NCBI GenBank assembly: GCA_017590115.1
Contig: JAGGNK010010225.1
Span: 8,854,834 to 8,918,833 of the forward strand
DNA from: Montifringilla adamsi
Lineage: Eukaryota > Chordata > Aves > Passeriformes > Passeridae
DNA length: 64,000 nucleotides
Direction: 5' to 3'
Position numbers and translations under genes: made by a program
The notes under the pieces: model-generated
What the model was told of the DNA's origin: nothing
The model's input: the letters and a program-made list of their open reading frames with translations, nothing else
Databases searched by the model: none
In this document: piece by piece, positions 23,028 to 37,100 of the stretch
Layout: every line of letters starts with the position of its first letter
Numbering within the stretch: the first letter of the stretch is position 1

Positions 23028-26000
23028 GTGGGAAAGGTTGAAACATATTGGAATGCAGCATAGGGCCTTTGTGTACAAGGGATATTGCGGAAATACAGAG
23101 TAAAAATGTTCCCTTTCAGCACAATTACAGGGTCATCCCAAAGCTGTGAGCTGTACCAGCATACAGACACCTTGCTGGTGTCATCTGACCCTTGGACTAC
23201 TGAAATCATTGGCCTCCTACAAGAGCGTGCCAAAGGTACAACAAGAGCCTCGCAGATGCCAGGTAGGAGGAGAGTTTCTTCCAAAGCCATAGAAACCTCC
23301 TTCACATCCATGGTTCTGCTTCTTGCTCAACATAGAACATTATCTACAGGCAGCCACCCAAGACCTCTTTAACTCCTATATTTTCAAAGAAGTAAACTGA
23401 TTTACTCTCACTAATGCAAGTAATTAGCAGAAAATGTTAAGATAAAAAAGAAAGGATGGAGGTGCATGGTATCACTTCATGCCAAACCAGCACAATTCGA
23501 ATAACCCATCAACTACCTAATTTCCAGCCAGAGGACAGAATGAATAGCAGAGAACTCATCTGTAGGAGATTTCACCATAGGACAGTCAGTAAAAAAATGC
23601 AGAGGTAGGAGGCACAGAGGTGAGCCTTTCCCCCTAGCAATATCTATCTATTGGTCACAGATGATTGTCAGAAGATCCTACAAGCCAATGTGACCAAAAA
23701 TGCCAGCAGAGGGACAATGGCCAGGCTGAACTGAATTTTGGTTCTGTCTTTAAAGCAAAAAGAGTGGCTGCCAGGACTCTCAGAACCTACAGATGGGGAT
23801 TGCAGTCTATTTCGTATTGAAATAACATCTGGTTGTTGCAACACTGCAATGCCACAGGTAAAGGCTTCTATGTTCAAAGCTGTTACTGTATTGTGTTTGT
23901 ACTACTGTTAGTGAGAAAGAAACAAATTCTTAAGGGGAAAAAATAAAAGAAAAATAGAGGGAAAATAGAAGGTTGTGGAAGGCAAAAGAAGTAACATTCA
24001 CTTAAAAGTGTCATTCTCAAGTTTTTGTATCCACGTGCTTTTTCAGACTTCATGAAGATCATTCTACTGAGACACTCTAATAGATCTATTAATCTAAATT
24101 TGGTGACTTCTTTCACTAATGATCAACTGGCTGAGCAATACTTTAAAAAAAAAAAAAAGAGGTATTTGCAAAACTCATCAGTATGTGAGTTTGCAAGAAT
24201 GAAGTCTAGACTGATGTTTTTTAAGAAGTTTCCTTTAAAAAGTCTACCAAATCATAACTGCATGGCATGTGTCCCATCCTGATGATCTTCTCAAAATTAG
24301 AGATCAAAGGTGACTGTGCCACTGAGGTTAAGTACCTCCTTCTCTACCTCTGAAGTCAGAACAGAGGGCAATCTAATATCAATAGCAGTAACCCATCCTG
24401 GGCATCAAATGGAGAAATGGAGCAGCTGTTGCCCTTAACTGTTCCCGAATTCAAGTGCTACCATGGTTACTTCAAGCAGCTCCTCACAATGCTCAGAATA
24501 ACTGGTGTTACCCAGGAGTGTATTAGGAAAAATACAGGGAAAAAATGCATTAATAAGTCCAATCTTTCTCTGTTTCATGTTTCTTCAAAACTCACTAAGA
24601 TGTTTTTCATGGAGCTGAGCCACCATGCACATCTAAGACAAGCACCAACAAAAGCTGTTGTAACTTTGTTTTCTGAATCTAAATGCAAAACAACCAAGCT
24701 CTCACTAGCTAGGAGTTTTATGTGACGAATACCTTACAAAATCTACCATGTCTATTTGTCAAAGACTTCTGAAACTGAACTACAGTATGTCTTCTAAACT
24801 GCAGACATTCAAAGAAAAAGAAAAAGGGAAAAACTTAATCTGAGGATAAACATTTTTTTTCAGCTGTAAAAACTGAGGCTTGCTAGTGTGGTGCAACTTC
24901 AAGGAGAATAAATTATTTTGTTTTCTTTCTGTAGCCCTTCTACCACAACCATTTATTTGAGACAGCAAATCAAGAGAGACAGTGAGAGGTCTGACATGCA
25001 GCTGGTTTCAGTCAGTAGGGGTCATTTCCATTTGGTCTGTGTATTTTACAAGCTCCTTATTCACTGTTCCCAATGGGAGGGTGGGCCAGCTGCCCTGGAT
25101 CCCAGTCCTGGTAAGAAACCAGCTCTCTACATCATCCTGTCCCAGGGCAGCAACAGCCATTGCCTCCCTTTAACTTCATGCTTAGATCAGCTCTGCAGCA
25201 GCGAGAGTCCTGTTCATGCCTGCATCTGGAGCAGCCTAAATCTTCCAATAACCAGTCACTGCTGCCAATCAGAAACATTCAGGGAATGATAAACATTTTT
25301 TTTCATTTGGTCTTCAGTGAGATCAATTGTTTTCAATGTTTCAGTTAGAGCAGAGGGAGGGAAAATCACTAGAACTTAGTAAACTCTTTACACTGAGTAT
25401 GAGTAGTGCTGGAAGGGCAGGCTGCAGTTTTGTTATTGTTTCTTTCATGTGTGCTAATTGCAAGCAGCTGTTTTAGTTTAGTGTCAAATAAAATGTGATG
25501 GCATAAAAATTGAGCTTACTGGACTGATGACACCACCAAATCCCCTCTAGAATGAAATGGTAACCCAAGATCCAATTCTGTGGCTGTTCAGTTTTTTCAG
25601 GAACTGTGTGACTGACTCCACCAGAGCCCGCAGGGACCTGGGAGTTTGCAAATTGGGACTGAAACAGAAGACTTGCTACTCAGACCTGCTTTCACCTAAA
25701 CCTGAAGTATCTGCTAACCTCATACCAGTGATTTTTAGGGCACAATCCCTTTTTTCTCCCTTTTATAAGGCAGTTTAAAAAAAGCCCCACCAAGCCAAGA
25801 GGAAATGGAGCCCCTCACCTTTCCTGACTTTTGGCCCTTACTGATTATCTTTATTATCTTACCAAAGTAACATCGTGGCCAACATCAGTTATAGCTGATT
25901 TCCACTCAGTCATGACATTTCAATAAATGTGAGTGACACAGGCAAGCGAAACCTTTTAGAGAACAGCCTGCTTTGCCTCTAATCAAGTGAATAAATGAAA

Positions 26001-27367
26001 TTCCCTTTTGATCCTACAGGAAGTCAGAAGCACATATACTGTCATCTTTGATGCTGAGGAGGAAATGGAAACAGTGGATATTGGTGCTTCACAGGTATGA
26101 GCATTGTGTCCCCTGTAGAGAACAGGGAACTGTTCCTGTGGCTATGGCCCTAAGTGACACATTTACTCTGAAGCTACCCCACTGAATGCCATATGAAGGT
26201 AACATCTCAAGGAAGTTATCCTTGTACCTGGAGTATTGGGGTTTTTTGAAAATGAGTGTTTTCACAGTGCTTCTTCCATCTAAAGACTGACATCATGGTG
26301 CAGTTAATTAGCTTGATACTTCCTTTTATCAACAAAGATCCTAACTTACACACTGAACATCTTTGGACAAAACCCCACATCTACCAAAAACAGCCTTCAA
26401 GCATTTGAGATCCTGAATGAAAAACAGTATCAGTTCTTCTAACACTTCTGCTATTCTTGATCTTGCTGCTTTCTAATTTTCCTCAATTATTACATGTATT
26501 TCAAAGTTGGCTTGGTTTTTGCCCTACCTTTCTTTCTCAAAAATCATTAGTGAAAAACAGACAGCATTTTTTTCATTTTTTTCATTTTGTTAAAAGAAAA
26601 AAAAAAACAAAACAAAACCAACCTGTAAATTTGGAGGTTGCTTTTCCCACATTTAAAATGCAATTTTTGCATTTCACATGTATATTAATACTTACAATAT
26701 TTAATCAATATTTATAATATTTATATAACATATTTAAAATAGGCTATACATGTTATATGTCATAATCTGTATATGACTATAAAATACAACTTTCTCCCAT
26801 TCATCTCTCAATTGAGAAATTATGACCGTCTTCAATTTTACAGGTTCTCTGTGCTTGCCTCAAACAATAGCTATTATAACACCCAGCTGAATGTTAGGTT
26901 GGGACAGACATGGAATGCTGGTTTTGAATAAGATTGAATTGTTCCAAATAAGTATGCATTGCTGCACTTAGGGAAAAAAGCTCTCTTCCCTTCTGGTCTG
27001 CATGCCCAAATCCCACTAAATTAGTAAGAGACAAGACCAGCTGCAGTATCTAGTTAATGTCTGGTATATTCTTATCAGGAGATTATATCAGACCCCAGAA
27101 GGCACAGGAAATATGATCTCAAAGATATTTTCTTGCACTAGTGACTGTGATTCTAGTCCCTATAATACAAGGGTTTAATGAGTTCCCTACAGGCGACAGA
27201 AAAGTCTAGAGAGGGCTGGGAAATCAGAAAGGATTACAGACATCAAGCATCACCACACATCTGCAGTTCAGTAGCAACCTCAGAGTAATGATCTTGATTA
27301 GCCAAACTTCATGGCAAGCATGCCATTGACTTCACTGTCACTAACATTGTTTTCTCATCTCCGCAAT

Positions 27368-27407
27368 AATTTCCTTTTAACTCTAAAAATTTCCTTTTAA
27401 CTCTAAG
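27368..27407. repeat. Tandem duplication of a 20-bp unit
   Basis: The unit AATTTCCTTTTAACTCTAA occurs twice with a 20-bp period and essentially no divergence, indicating a recent local duplication. Confidence 0.9.
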
Positions 27408-27469
27408 CATCATACCCAAAATGAATATACAGAGTTAAGCCAGTGACAGATAAAGCTGTGAAGAGAACT

Positions 27470-28000
27470 TCACTCAGCGCATTTCAGAGCATCACACTGA
27501 ATTTTATCCTTTCCTTTAACTATGACTGCAACAAGAGAACTTAGCATAAATGTCACCCAGGTCTTTTACAGTTGGCTGCTGACAAGCATTTCACAGTGTA
27601 AATAACAGAAACCACTCTTTGCAAATGTTCCACTCGCATTCATAAAAGTAAATTGGAAGCGATTCATCTCCACTCAATAAGCGAACTGCAGATATTATGA
27701 GCACATTTCAGAGACTGGCAATTAGAAAGTCTCTGATGCCACATTAAATGCTTTCTCCTGCATTTCTTGTGCAGTAAAATACAGTCCTGCCTATTGACAG
27801 AAGGAGGAGTAAGATGTGCGAGAAGGACATGAAATCCAGAACTTAAGTGACACATTACACTAATGTAAAGAGAAAAGTGGGATGCATTTAATTCACAACT
27901 TGCCAGTAAACAGTGCCAAATTGCTAATCTTCGAATTATTCTCAGGCAGTTTGGCAAATCTGAATTATACTTTCCCCTCCTTTTGTGCTTGCTTCCCCAC
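27470..28000. other. Candidate conserved intronic block
   Basis: About 500 bp with no repeats and rich in short words such as AACTATGACTGCAAC, GCATAAATGTCA and GGCAATTAG. It lies in a region with no coding pattern. Texture only; conservation untested. Confidence 0.2.
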
Positions 28001-30708
28001 TTAGTCGGATTTTGTAACAACATGAACAATGGGTCACCATCCAGACTTCAGTGCAGCTCAGCCTCTAATAAAAACAACAAATTTTCTCCCTTGTATTTCC
28101 AAATGCAAACTGAATTAAACTTCAGCGGAAAGCAGCAAGAATCAACTGCAAACAATCAAAGCAGCAATAAAACTAATAGACACCACACTACTCAAGGACG
28201 GGTCAGTTGCAAGAGCTGCTCCAGTGTCCCTGAGCTGGGGGCACCGGGAGCTCTGAGAAGCCACGCTGACATCAGCCCCAGTGACGGACGACTCTCTGCA
28301 CGACTGCCAGTTTTAAGTAATCCAATGCAGGTCAAAGCCAGGCTGGCCCAAGGGTATTCTGTCGGAACTGCCATCTTCTGGGGGTGGCGTTTCATTGAGA
28401 ACAGCCACGGCTCCAGGATACAGCAGAAAACATAAGTGAGTTTACATCCCAGCTCCAGCCAGCAATTTCCTTCTGCTCATCTCAGAACACCTTGCAAAAG
28501 AGATAAGTACCAGTATCCTTGTGCAATGCACCACCTTTTTAAGGAGTAGAAAAAGACTAAATTCTCTGTTGCTATTTTACATGCATTTTTAATGAACAAG
28601 TAAATTATAATCAAGGCAGAAAATACACTGAAAGCATGGTTTATATTTCTCACCATATACTATTTCTTGCATGAATCATTTCTCAAATCACTATTAAACA
28701 ACTGTATTTGATTTGCACAGGAGTCAGGAAATGTAAAGTTCAAAAAATCAAACCCCTAATTCCCACCAAGTCTAAGTCAATCCCTCCATGTGTATCCATG
28801 ACAAGGGATATTTAATTATGTAATCACACAAAAGACAGCAAAGTGATTTATTACTGGCAAATGGTGTCATATAATTTCAACACACAATACCAATGGAAGG
28901 ATCCAAAAAATACAACCAACTTCTGACTGATTTCCCCACTGTGTGCCAGAGTCCAAAAGAAAAGCAGCTACTTAGCTGCTACCTACCCCAGGAGAGGTGA
29001 GTTTCTGACAGCAAAATTCCTGACACTTGGGGATTAATTACCTGCTTGCTGGTTTTGTCTGGGACAGACCTAATTGTCTTCCCAGTAGCCACTATGGGAC
29101 TGTGTTTTGGATTTGTGCTGAACACAGAGTTGATAACAAACTGCAACATTTTTGTTGTTTCTGAGCAGGGCTTGCACAGGGTCAAGGCCCTTTCTGCTTC
29201 TTGTCCTGCCCCACCAGCCAGCTGGATGGGGGTGCACAGGAAGCTGGGGGGACACAGCCAGGGCAGCTGATCCCATCTGACCAAAGGGATGTTCCATACC
29301 ATCTGCTGTCCTGCTCAGGATATAAAGTGAGGGCAAGCAGAAGGAAGAGGGGGATGCTCGGAGTGATGATGTTTGTCTCCCCAAGTCACCCCTATGGTTG
29401 ATGGGGCCCTGCTCTCCTGGAGATGGCTGAACACCTGCCTGCTCATGGAAGTGAATGAATTCCTTGTTTTCCTTTGCTTCTCTGTGACTTTTGCTTTACC
29501 TATTAAACTGTCTTTATCTCAATTAATGCATTTTCCCACCTCTATCCTTCTGAATCAATCCCCCATTCCATCAAGAGAAAGTGAGCTAGCAGCTTTGTGG
29601 GGCTGAGTTGCAAGCTATTAGTAGGCAGGCACATATCAAATCACCATTCTAGTTCTCCAAATAGTCAGTCTTTTCTTACTTAGTCCTCCAGGTTAATCTA
29701 TAGGCTATTCCCATGCATGCTACACTGTTACCTGTGGAAAACACAGAAAAAAGAGGTAGCAATAAAATCACTCAGTGTTAATCACACCCTGTAAGAAACA
29801 ATGAAAACTTGGGCTTAAGGGAACCTGAGTTTGTACTGCTCATCTTCATGTTCTATTCTCTTAGATCCATTTTAAAGCTCATTCCCAAGGTGAGGCACCA
29901 TAGATTCTTTCTTCACATTGGACATAAAGCAGTTTTAGCAAAGTATCTGGCAGAGGGGTGAAGCTCAGGTATTCCTCATGCCTACAAGCAAATCCTCTAA
30001 GTAAGTTTCTGAAATCATGTTTCCATGTTCCGGGACAATGCAAGTGGAAAGTGTTTGTACAGTGCTTGCATTGCTACATCTATATATATATCTTGCCTGA
30101 GAACACAACGAACATTTATGATTGTATTTAATGAGAAAAGTGGGAATTGATTTCAGAGGAAGTTGGGGAATTTCTGGTACAAGCCAGATATGGAGCAAAT
30201 CCTCAAATCAGGGCACTCCAACACTGCAAGGAACACTAGGTTTGCGTATTTTAATCTGTACTCAGAGATCAGATGGGATTAACACTGCAAAAATTTCTCC
30301 CTACAGAATACTGCTCTGAAGCCTTGAGACCCCTTAATGTGTACTTCAGCTTTTTGATGACAATGCAAATTGCTTACTTTCCTTTTCACTCTCACGAGCA
30401 TAAAACACACACTAAGAACGCAAGAAGGGCAGGTTCAAAGTCTTTCCTGTCAGAAGATTTCTGAACTTTCATCACCCACCTCTCACTAAGGCTGATTATG
30501 ATTAAGTCATTCATATTCAAAGAAAAATGCCATCCAAGTACATAAAACTTGGAGTTTTACTTTTTTCCTTTCACTGGTGTGAGTTTTGAATACTCGTTTT
30601 TCCTGGATTAAACCCAGCACGTCTAAAGGGCTACTAGCAAGCCAGAAATCGGATACATGTGCACTTAAAAGTCCTTTGATTTCATCCCAGATGTGCAGTG
30701 CTCAAGGG

Positions 30709-30711
<3 letters not shown>

Positions 30712-30750
<39 letters not shown>
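30712..30750. repeat. (CA)19 microsatellite
   Basis: Uninterrupted AC/CA dinucleotide run of about 38 bases. Seen directly; likely length-polymorphic. Confidence 0.97.
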
Positions 30751-30751
<1 letters not shown>

Positions 30752-33276
30752 CACAGAGGACACGATCTGGTGTGTAGATTTTGTTTCAAGATTATACCAA
30801 CGAGACTCTGAAATGTAAAACTGAAGCCCTGACCACTTACAGCCATTAGAGATCCCAGGGCTCTCTGTGAAAGAGTATTGATGTTCATTAGCCCCTTGGC
30901 CTGACTGGAGAATTCACTGCAGGTAATTAGACATTGTCTCATTACCACGCAGTTTCAGGTGAAGTTCTTTTTTTCTTCTTCATTTCTAAAGGTAAGTGAT
31001 TCCTGAAACATTTTTACAGCATTCATGGATTTTTTTTTTCCTGAAGAAATGACTAGAATATAAAGTACAGTACAAGTACATATAAAATGAGAGGGTACTT
31101 ATAGGCTATTTCACATTTTTTTAAAGCTTTATTTCTTCATCTAACCCAAAAGAATGAAAATAGCATCTTAATTCAGCAGACAGCTTTCAATTATCTAGCT
31201 GTGAAAACAGAATGTCTAGTGGCTTTTTAAATACATGCACTCTGGTACAGCATGTAGTAGGTAGATACAAACCATAAAAAGTGTGAACAGGTTAGTTTAG
31301 TGTCAATTTTCACTGTTATAAAATTAATATAATTTATGCTGAGTTATATGAATGGATATCATGAATATTCAGCACAGAACTCATTGGTGTTGATAACTAC
31401 TGTCCTATTATGCCCCCATGTAAGGTCTCTTATGCCCTTCCCGATTTTCCATGTTGTCCCCCTGAGTCCATCCCTCAAGCTGCTGCCTTCCACTGTGCCC
31501 CTTTTGTTCTCCACCTGCAATGCCATCCCCCTTTGTTCATAGACAGCTCAAGTTGCTGCCTTGTTTTTCACCACTTCACATGTATCAGCTGCTTTCAAAC
31601 AGTGGTGTCTTGGGTCAGAAGCATTGAATTTCAAAGCCACTTGAGGCCCTAGGAACAGCAACATCTCAAACCTTTACCAGATACCAGCTGCCTACTTTAT
31701 CAGGGCCACAAGGCTTTTTAATACACTTTAGGATAGTTACAGTGTGAAAAAAGAGAGAAAAAGAATTAAGCCTTCAACCATTCTTTTTTTTTATTAGAGT
31801 TGGTGATTTACACTAATGGGTTTTACTTTGTGTTTTGAAAGGGCTAGGAATGCATCCTCACACACTCCCCATGGTTCAGCTGACAAGCAATGGCTTAGTA
31901 AAATGCAATATATTAGCAGCTCCCTCTCTTGCACTTGGTATGTTTACTCTTTGGCAATGCTGCTTTTCAGAGCAATGTGGCAGAGCAAACCAAAACAACC
32001 ACCTCTCCAGCAAAGAGAAGGATGCTGCCTGCTTGGTAAGCCATTGACCCAACCTGTCATTTCTGGACAGCTGGATTTGGCTTTCCCTTGGCATGTACCA
32101 CAGAATGCAGAGCAAATTTGCACAGGTCAGGGGCCTGGCTAGACCCACAGTTGCAGTGGCTGTCACACAAGCAGGATTTCCTTTCCAGCACCAAGTGACA
32201 GGTACAGCATATCCTGCCTTGCCTCATTGTGGACTCTTCCTTGTTCTTCCTGCCAGTGGAAAGAGGGCATAAATAACCATCTAAGGCCAAATTCCTGGAA
32301 AGGTGGCCTGTCTGGGGACAGATAGGAGGAGCATCCATGCAGCAACCGGCACTCTGAGGGAGGTAGAACATCATGTGTTGGGTGAGCGCCAACCTGGGAA
32401 TGGGGTGATGCCAGAACCAGACACCTCCTCACTACCCAAAGCAGCTGCCAGCATCCTGGGAGGAGACAATTCCTGCACACCAGTTACCTGTCTGTGCTCA
32501 CTGTCCTTCACAGCACAAATGAGTCTTCCAAAAAGCATGAGAGGGATCCAGTTACTCCTGCTATTACCCTATCTTCCTTTTAAAAATATTTCTTGTGTAC
32601 TTCAATAGAGTGAGAGAGAAAGGCATAAAAGGCATAAATAGCGTCTTGTTTAACACATCTTCCTGTCTCCTCTCCCTGCCTTGCAGACAGCATTATACAT
32701 CTTCCTGACACCACCATTGTCTGATTCATTTGACATATGCACCAGAAAAAAAATGTCATGTTCTGAACAAGAACATAACACTGTGATCTCATTCCCATCT
32801 CAGACTCTGCAGCACCTCCCATTTCTTGCTTTTAGAAAAAGGACTGAGAAGCTTTTCCAGCTTGCTTACTGGGAAATTTACAGGGATATGGTAATGGGAA
32901 ACCAGAGCAAGCAAAGGCACACAAGCACTTACATCACAAGCATGCTGGAAATCAAGGTAATGCCAGAGGAAGTTCAGTTATTTACATCCTACTTAAGAGT
33001 TTGAAGCAGCGAAATCTTTTTAATCTCCTGTTACTTAGGAATATTGAGGAACACAGATATTTCCAAAAGGGACGACCACTTTGAGAGGTGATGACAGGGA
33101 CATTCTGACTGTATGATAAAAATCACTGACCCCTTCTGTCTCACCATTTTCCTCTCTTTTGAAACAAAAAAGTCTCTGGTATTACCCACATCTGTGACAT
33201 CAAAGGTTATGATGAAGTTCTCCCTTTTTTCTGGCATACCAACAAGTCAATGTAAGGCTTCCTCATGCCTTGTCTC

Positions 33277-34135
33277 ATAGAATCATAGAACTGCAGAACC
33301 ATGTGTTTTGGAAAGGACCTTCAAAGATTGTCTAGTTCATCCCCCTGCAATAAGCAGGGATGTCTACTATTTCTCTGAGCGTTTCACCTTTCTCATCATA
33401 ATGAACCTTCTTCAAATCTTCTTCCTGCTATCTGGTCTAAATCTACCCTTTTTTACTTACTAGTTATCCTGTCACAACTAGGCTCTGCTATGAAGTTTGT
33501 CCTGATCTTTCGTGTAGGCCCCCTTTAAGTACAGGAAAGCCACAATAAAGTCTGCCCAGAGCCGTCTCTTCTCCAGACTGGGCAGCCGCATCTCTCTCAG
33601 CCTGTCTTCGTAAGACAGGTGCTTCAGCTCCCTCATCATCTTTGTGCCCTTTGTCTGGACTGACTTCAACAGGCCCATGTCTTTCCTTGTGCTGAGGAAC
33701 TCAGAGGTGCATGCAGTGCTCCAGGTGGGGCCTCATGAGAGCAGAGCAGAGGGACAGAATTCTGTCCCTCAACCTGCTGGCCACACTGCTTTGGATGCAG
33801 CCCAGGATACAGTTGTGGCCAGTTTTACATTGCTGGGTCACGTCCAGTTTTTCTTCACCAATATCCCGAAGTCCTTCTCTCAATCCCTTCACTCCCCAGC
33901 CTGTGTTGATGCTGAGAGTTGTCCCAACCCAGTTACATGACCTTCACTTGGCCTTGTTGAAATGAGGTTCCCATGGGCCCACTTCTTGAGTGAGTCCAGA
34001 GTCTCTCTGGGTGGCATCCCATCCCTCGGGGGCATCAACTGCGCCACTCAGCCTGGTGCCATCTGCAAACCTGAAAGTGCAGTTGACCCCTCTGTCTGTG
34101 ACAGTGATGAAGAATTAAACAATAGCCCTTCCTGC
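33277..34135 (-). mobile_element. CR1 LINE fragment, 5'-truncated, sense on minus strand
   Basis: The left end carries the CR1 3'-terminal sequence: overlapping ATTCTATG units (plus strand CATAGAATCATAGAA), then GGAAAGGACCTTCAAAGAT. Moving right come relics of the C-terminal part of the CR1 ORF2 reverse transcriptase. In minus sense I recognise RDRILSLCSALMRPHLEHC (33701-33892 frame), LSYEDRLREMRLPSLEKRR (33478-33678 frame) and, upstream, the region giving the Ala-Asp-Asp-Thr-type motif near 34030-34100. The frame changes between these pieces and contains stops, so the copy is dead. Typical CR1 copies are 5'-truncated like this one. The exact right end is uncertain by some tens of bases. Confidence 0.9.
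33478..33900 (-). pseudogene. Decayed CR1 ORF2 (reverse transcriptase C-terminal part)
   Basis: Two minus-strand open pieces in different frames, at 33701-33892 and 33478-33678, correspond to consecutive parts of the CR1 ORF2 tail. The catalytic core and the endonuclease domain are absent because of 5' truncation. A frame change separates the pieces, and the downstream part toward 33340 lacks an intact frame. No function is expected. Confidence 0.8.
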
Positions 34136-37100
34136 TTGATTGCAGCCCTCGTTGCCCCTCATGTGCAGCCTTTGTCTGAGCCACAGGAGGTCACAACTGA
34201 GAGCTGGCTGTGCGCTGGCAGCTGAGACACAGGCAGTCCTGCCCAAAAACTGTGCCTCTGTTCCTCTTTCCCAGTGAGCCACAGGAGCCACAGGCTCTGC
34301 CTACAGTCTTAATGACCCATTAGCAGCCTGGCCAAATGAGTGAACCTCTCTCTGCTACTTCTCTTTGGAGCTCTGCCAAAGGACAAAGGACCAGGGGCAA
34401 GGAGGGTTGAGACAAACCAAATCAGGTACTTGGGTGGACAGGGGAAGGGGAAAAGTGGGAGAAGAATTGGACAGGAAATGTCGAGGCAGCTTTTTTTTTT
34501 CATTTTTTCCCTGCAGTTAAAGCATTGACAGATAATTTATCACACATTTTGATGGTGCTCCAGCTGGCAGGGAAAAGAGCTATCTGTTTATTAATTCAAT
34601 TAGTCTGCTTATTTATCAGTGGAGGGTGAGAAGGTGCAGTCACAGGCCAAACTGTGCCAGTCTCAGACCGCCTGCTGTCGGACTGAGAGGATGACTCAGA
34701 ATGGGAACATCCTGCCCCCACTGCTTTGGCCGGTGTGCTCATCACTGCACTATCTCAGGCCTTCTGAGGTAAGAAGAGAAAAAAATTTTAAAAAAAGATC
34801 TAACAGCACACATTACGCACACCAGTCAATGTCCAAAGCAGGCTTACAGTCAGTCCCACAGCTTTGATGCCATCAGTTCCATGCCCTAAAAGTATTGGTT
34901 ATGTTCTGGACATTCTGCCAAGAACTGAATTCTTTACTTAATTAGAACAGTTGAATACACTTTGAATTTTGAATTCAATGGGAAGAGTGTTCAAACCAAC
35001 ACATTAATACAGCACAGGGTTGCTGGAAGGGGTAGGAGTGGGCAAGGAGTGTGCTGCCCAGGTACCCACCAATACCTGCCATCTTTGAGAAAGGGATATT
35101 TGTGGAGGAGAAAGAAAATGTGGGGGGAAAAAAGGCTGACTTTGGAATGGCAGAGAAATGCCTTGAGCTAGGAGGGCTGGAAAAGTGGTGAGGCCACTTC
35201 TTCGTTCTGCCTATCTAGGCCTATGAGTTTTCTTTGCCACTTGTTAAAAAGTCTCAGGCTTCCGACTGTTGAAGCTCCAAATTCAGAAACTGTTGTGCAA
35301 AATGCTGCTTAGATCTGTCTGAGCTGGAAGTGTTTCTAAAAACACAAGATATGTGGGAAGTCCATGGTGCTGGAGTGCAATTGCCCTATTGCCAAAAAAA
35401 TGCTCTGGCCCTAGAACCTGCAGACCATCATTTCTATGTGATTCCAATGCTGTCTCAAACAGTGTTTATTTTTCTCTCACTTCTTTTTCTGTTATACATA
35501 AACACAGTTGCAATATAGATGTACTGGCTTCCAGTTTTTATGTGTCTATATAAAAGGAACGTACAGCTTCCCATTCATACAAGTAAGTCCTGCAATGCTT
35601 TGACTTAAAATTGAGACCACTGACAAGGACAGAAGGGTCTCCTTGAGATAAGGCTAGGACACACATGCTCTCAAATGCTCTTTCATTGCTCTTTTCATTT
35701 TGCCCCTGCACCACCAGATGTTTAAAGAAAATCGGCATTTTTAATTTTTTTTTTTCTTCAAGTTTCTTTAGACCTGTTCTTCTACTTTCTGAACTCTTGC
35801 AGGGTATTTCAAGGCAGGACACCATATCTAATCAGGATGGCAGTGAAGATTCCCACTGCACGTAAGTTCAAAGGAGCCTCTAAAAAAAAGGTTCTCTATA
35901 AATACATCTCCTCTGCCCCTCAGTTTCACAGCCAAGTTTGCCTTTTACTTCTCCTGGCTGATGATTAGTTTAATATTCTGAACCAAGATCCTGCTTGACA
36001 GATAATCCCACTACCACTGATAGTTTAGACCACCTATCAACATTTTATAAATTCTTAATTTTCTCACTGCAGCCATATTGAACAGTTTCGTGCAAATGAG
36101 GCTTATAATTACCCAGATAAATCAGTCCAAAGCAGTATTTCTTAGGATCTTTCTCAATTTTCTCCCTGGAGGATGGGATCCCATCTGCTTTGCTACATTC
36201 AGGCTAATTGAAGGGCACTGACTTTTCCAAATGGATTCATTAATTACTCTCGCCAGATTCTCTGAGGGGTTCCTCATTCAATGGGTGACACTTGTGCTGT
36301 GCTATACCATCCACCCATGTTTAGCAATGTAGCTCTGACTCTCAGCTAGGAGCTAAAGCATTTGCAGATGCTTTGGCAGGAGTGGTTCTGGCCTTTAACT
36401 GTACAGTGTTACAAAACAAATGCAATTCTGCTTCTCCTTTGCTTCTAATTTAATATGCATTCAGAATCTATAAATATTGTAACCATGACTGTTTCAGTAT
36501 GTTTTACTTCTTGCCATCATAAATATAAGCAACTGCCCCAAAGACAAAACCAGAAGTTTACAGGTATTGCATTGCCAACAGCAGAAAAAGAAAGCATTTG
36601 CTGCCATATTGCAGAAAATCTGGTACGTGTAGCAGCATAATGTGAAATTAAACTATTACATTTAAATACAAAGCTGTTCCATATAATTCTGAGCCTTCAT
36701 TGGTTTTATTTAGTACAGCAGCAGCCTGGGTTTTCAATAAACTCACATGTAATCATATTTCTCACTCAAACACCAAAGGAAAATAAAGACCCATCCAGCA
36801 AAAGCCTAATTTAGGAGACGATGACCACCACCTAGATGGTGGCCATCCTCAGATAGGAGCAGGCAGAAGGGAACCTGCCAGCACTCATGGAGTCTGGCTC
36901 TGCTGGAAGCTGTATCAGTGTTCCCCCATATCAGGCACAATTTCACACCACTTAAAATATTTTATATATCCAAGAGCTGGGTTGGTTAATTCAGGTCTGT
37001 GAGGCAACTGGCCTGAGAATTGGTGACACAATCTGCTGTGATTGAACACAAGCCTTCATGCTTTCCAGGAATCCTAAAGCATTTTGTAAACATTGGACCC

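Noticed and set aside
27983..28435. 150-codon plus-strand open frame
   Set aside because: Longest intronic open frame, but low-complexity Ser/Asn composition, no domain and no flanking splice or promoter evidence; chance is the simpler reading.
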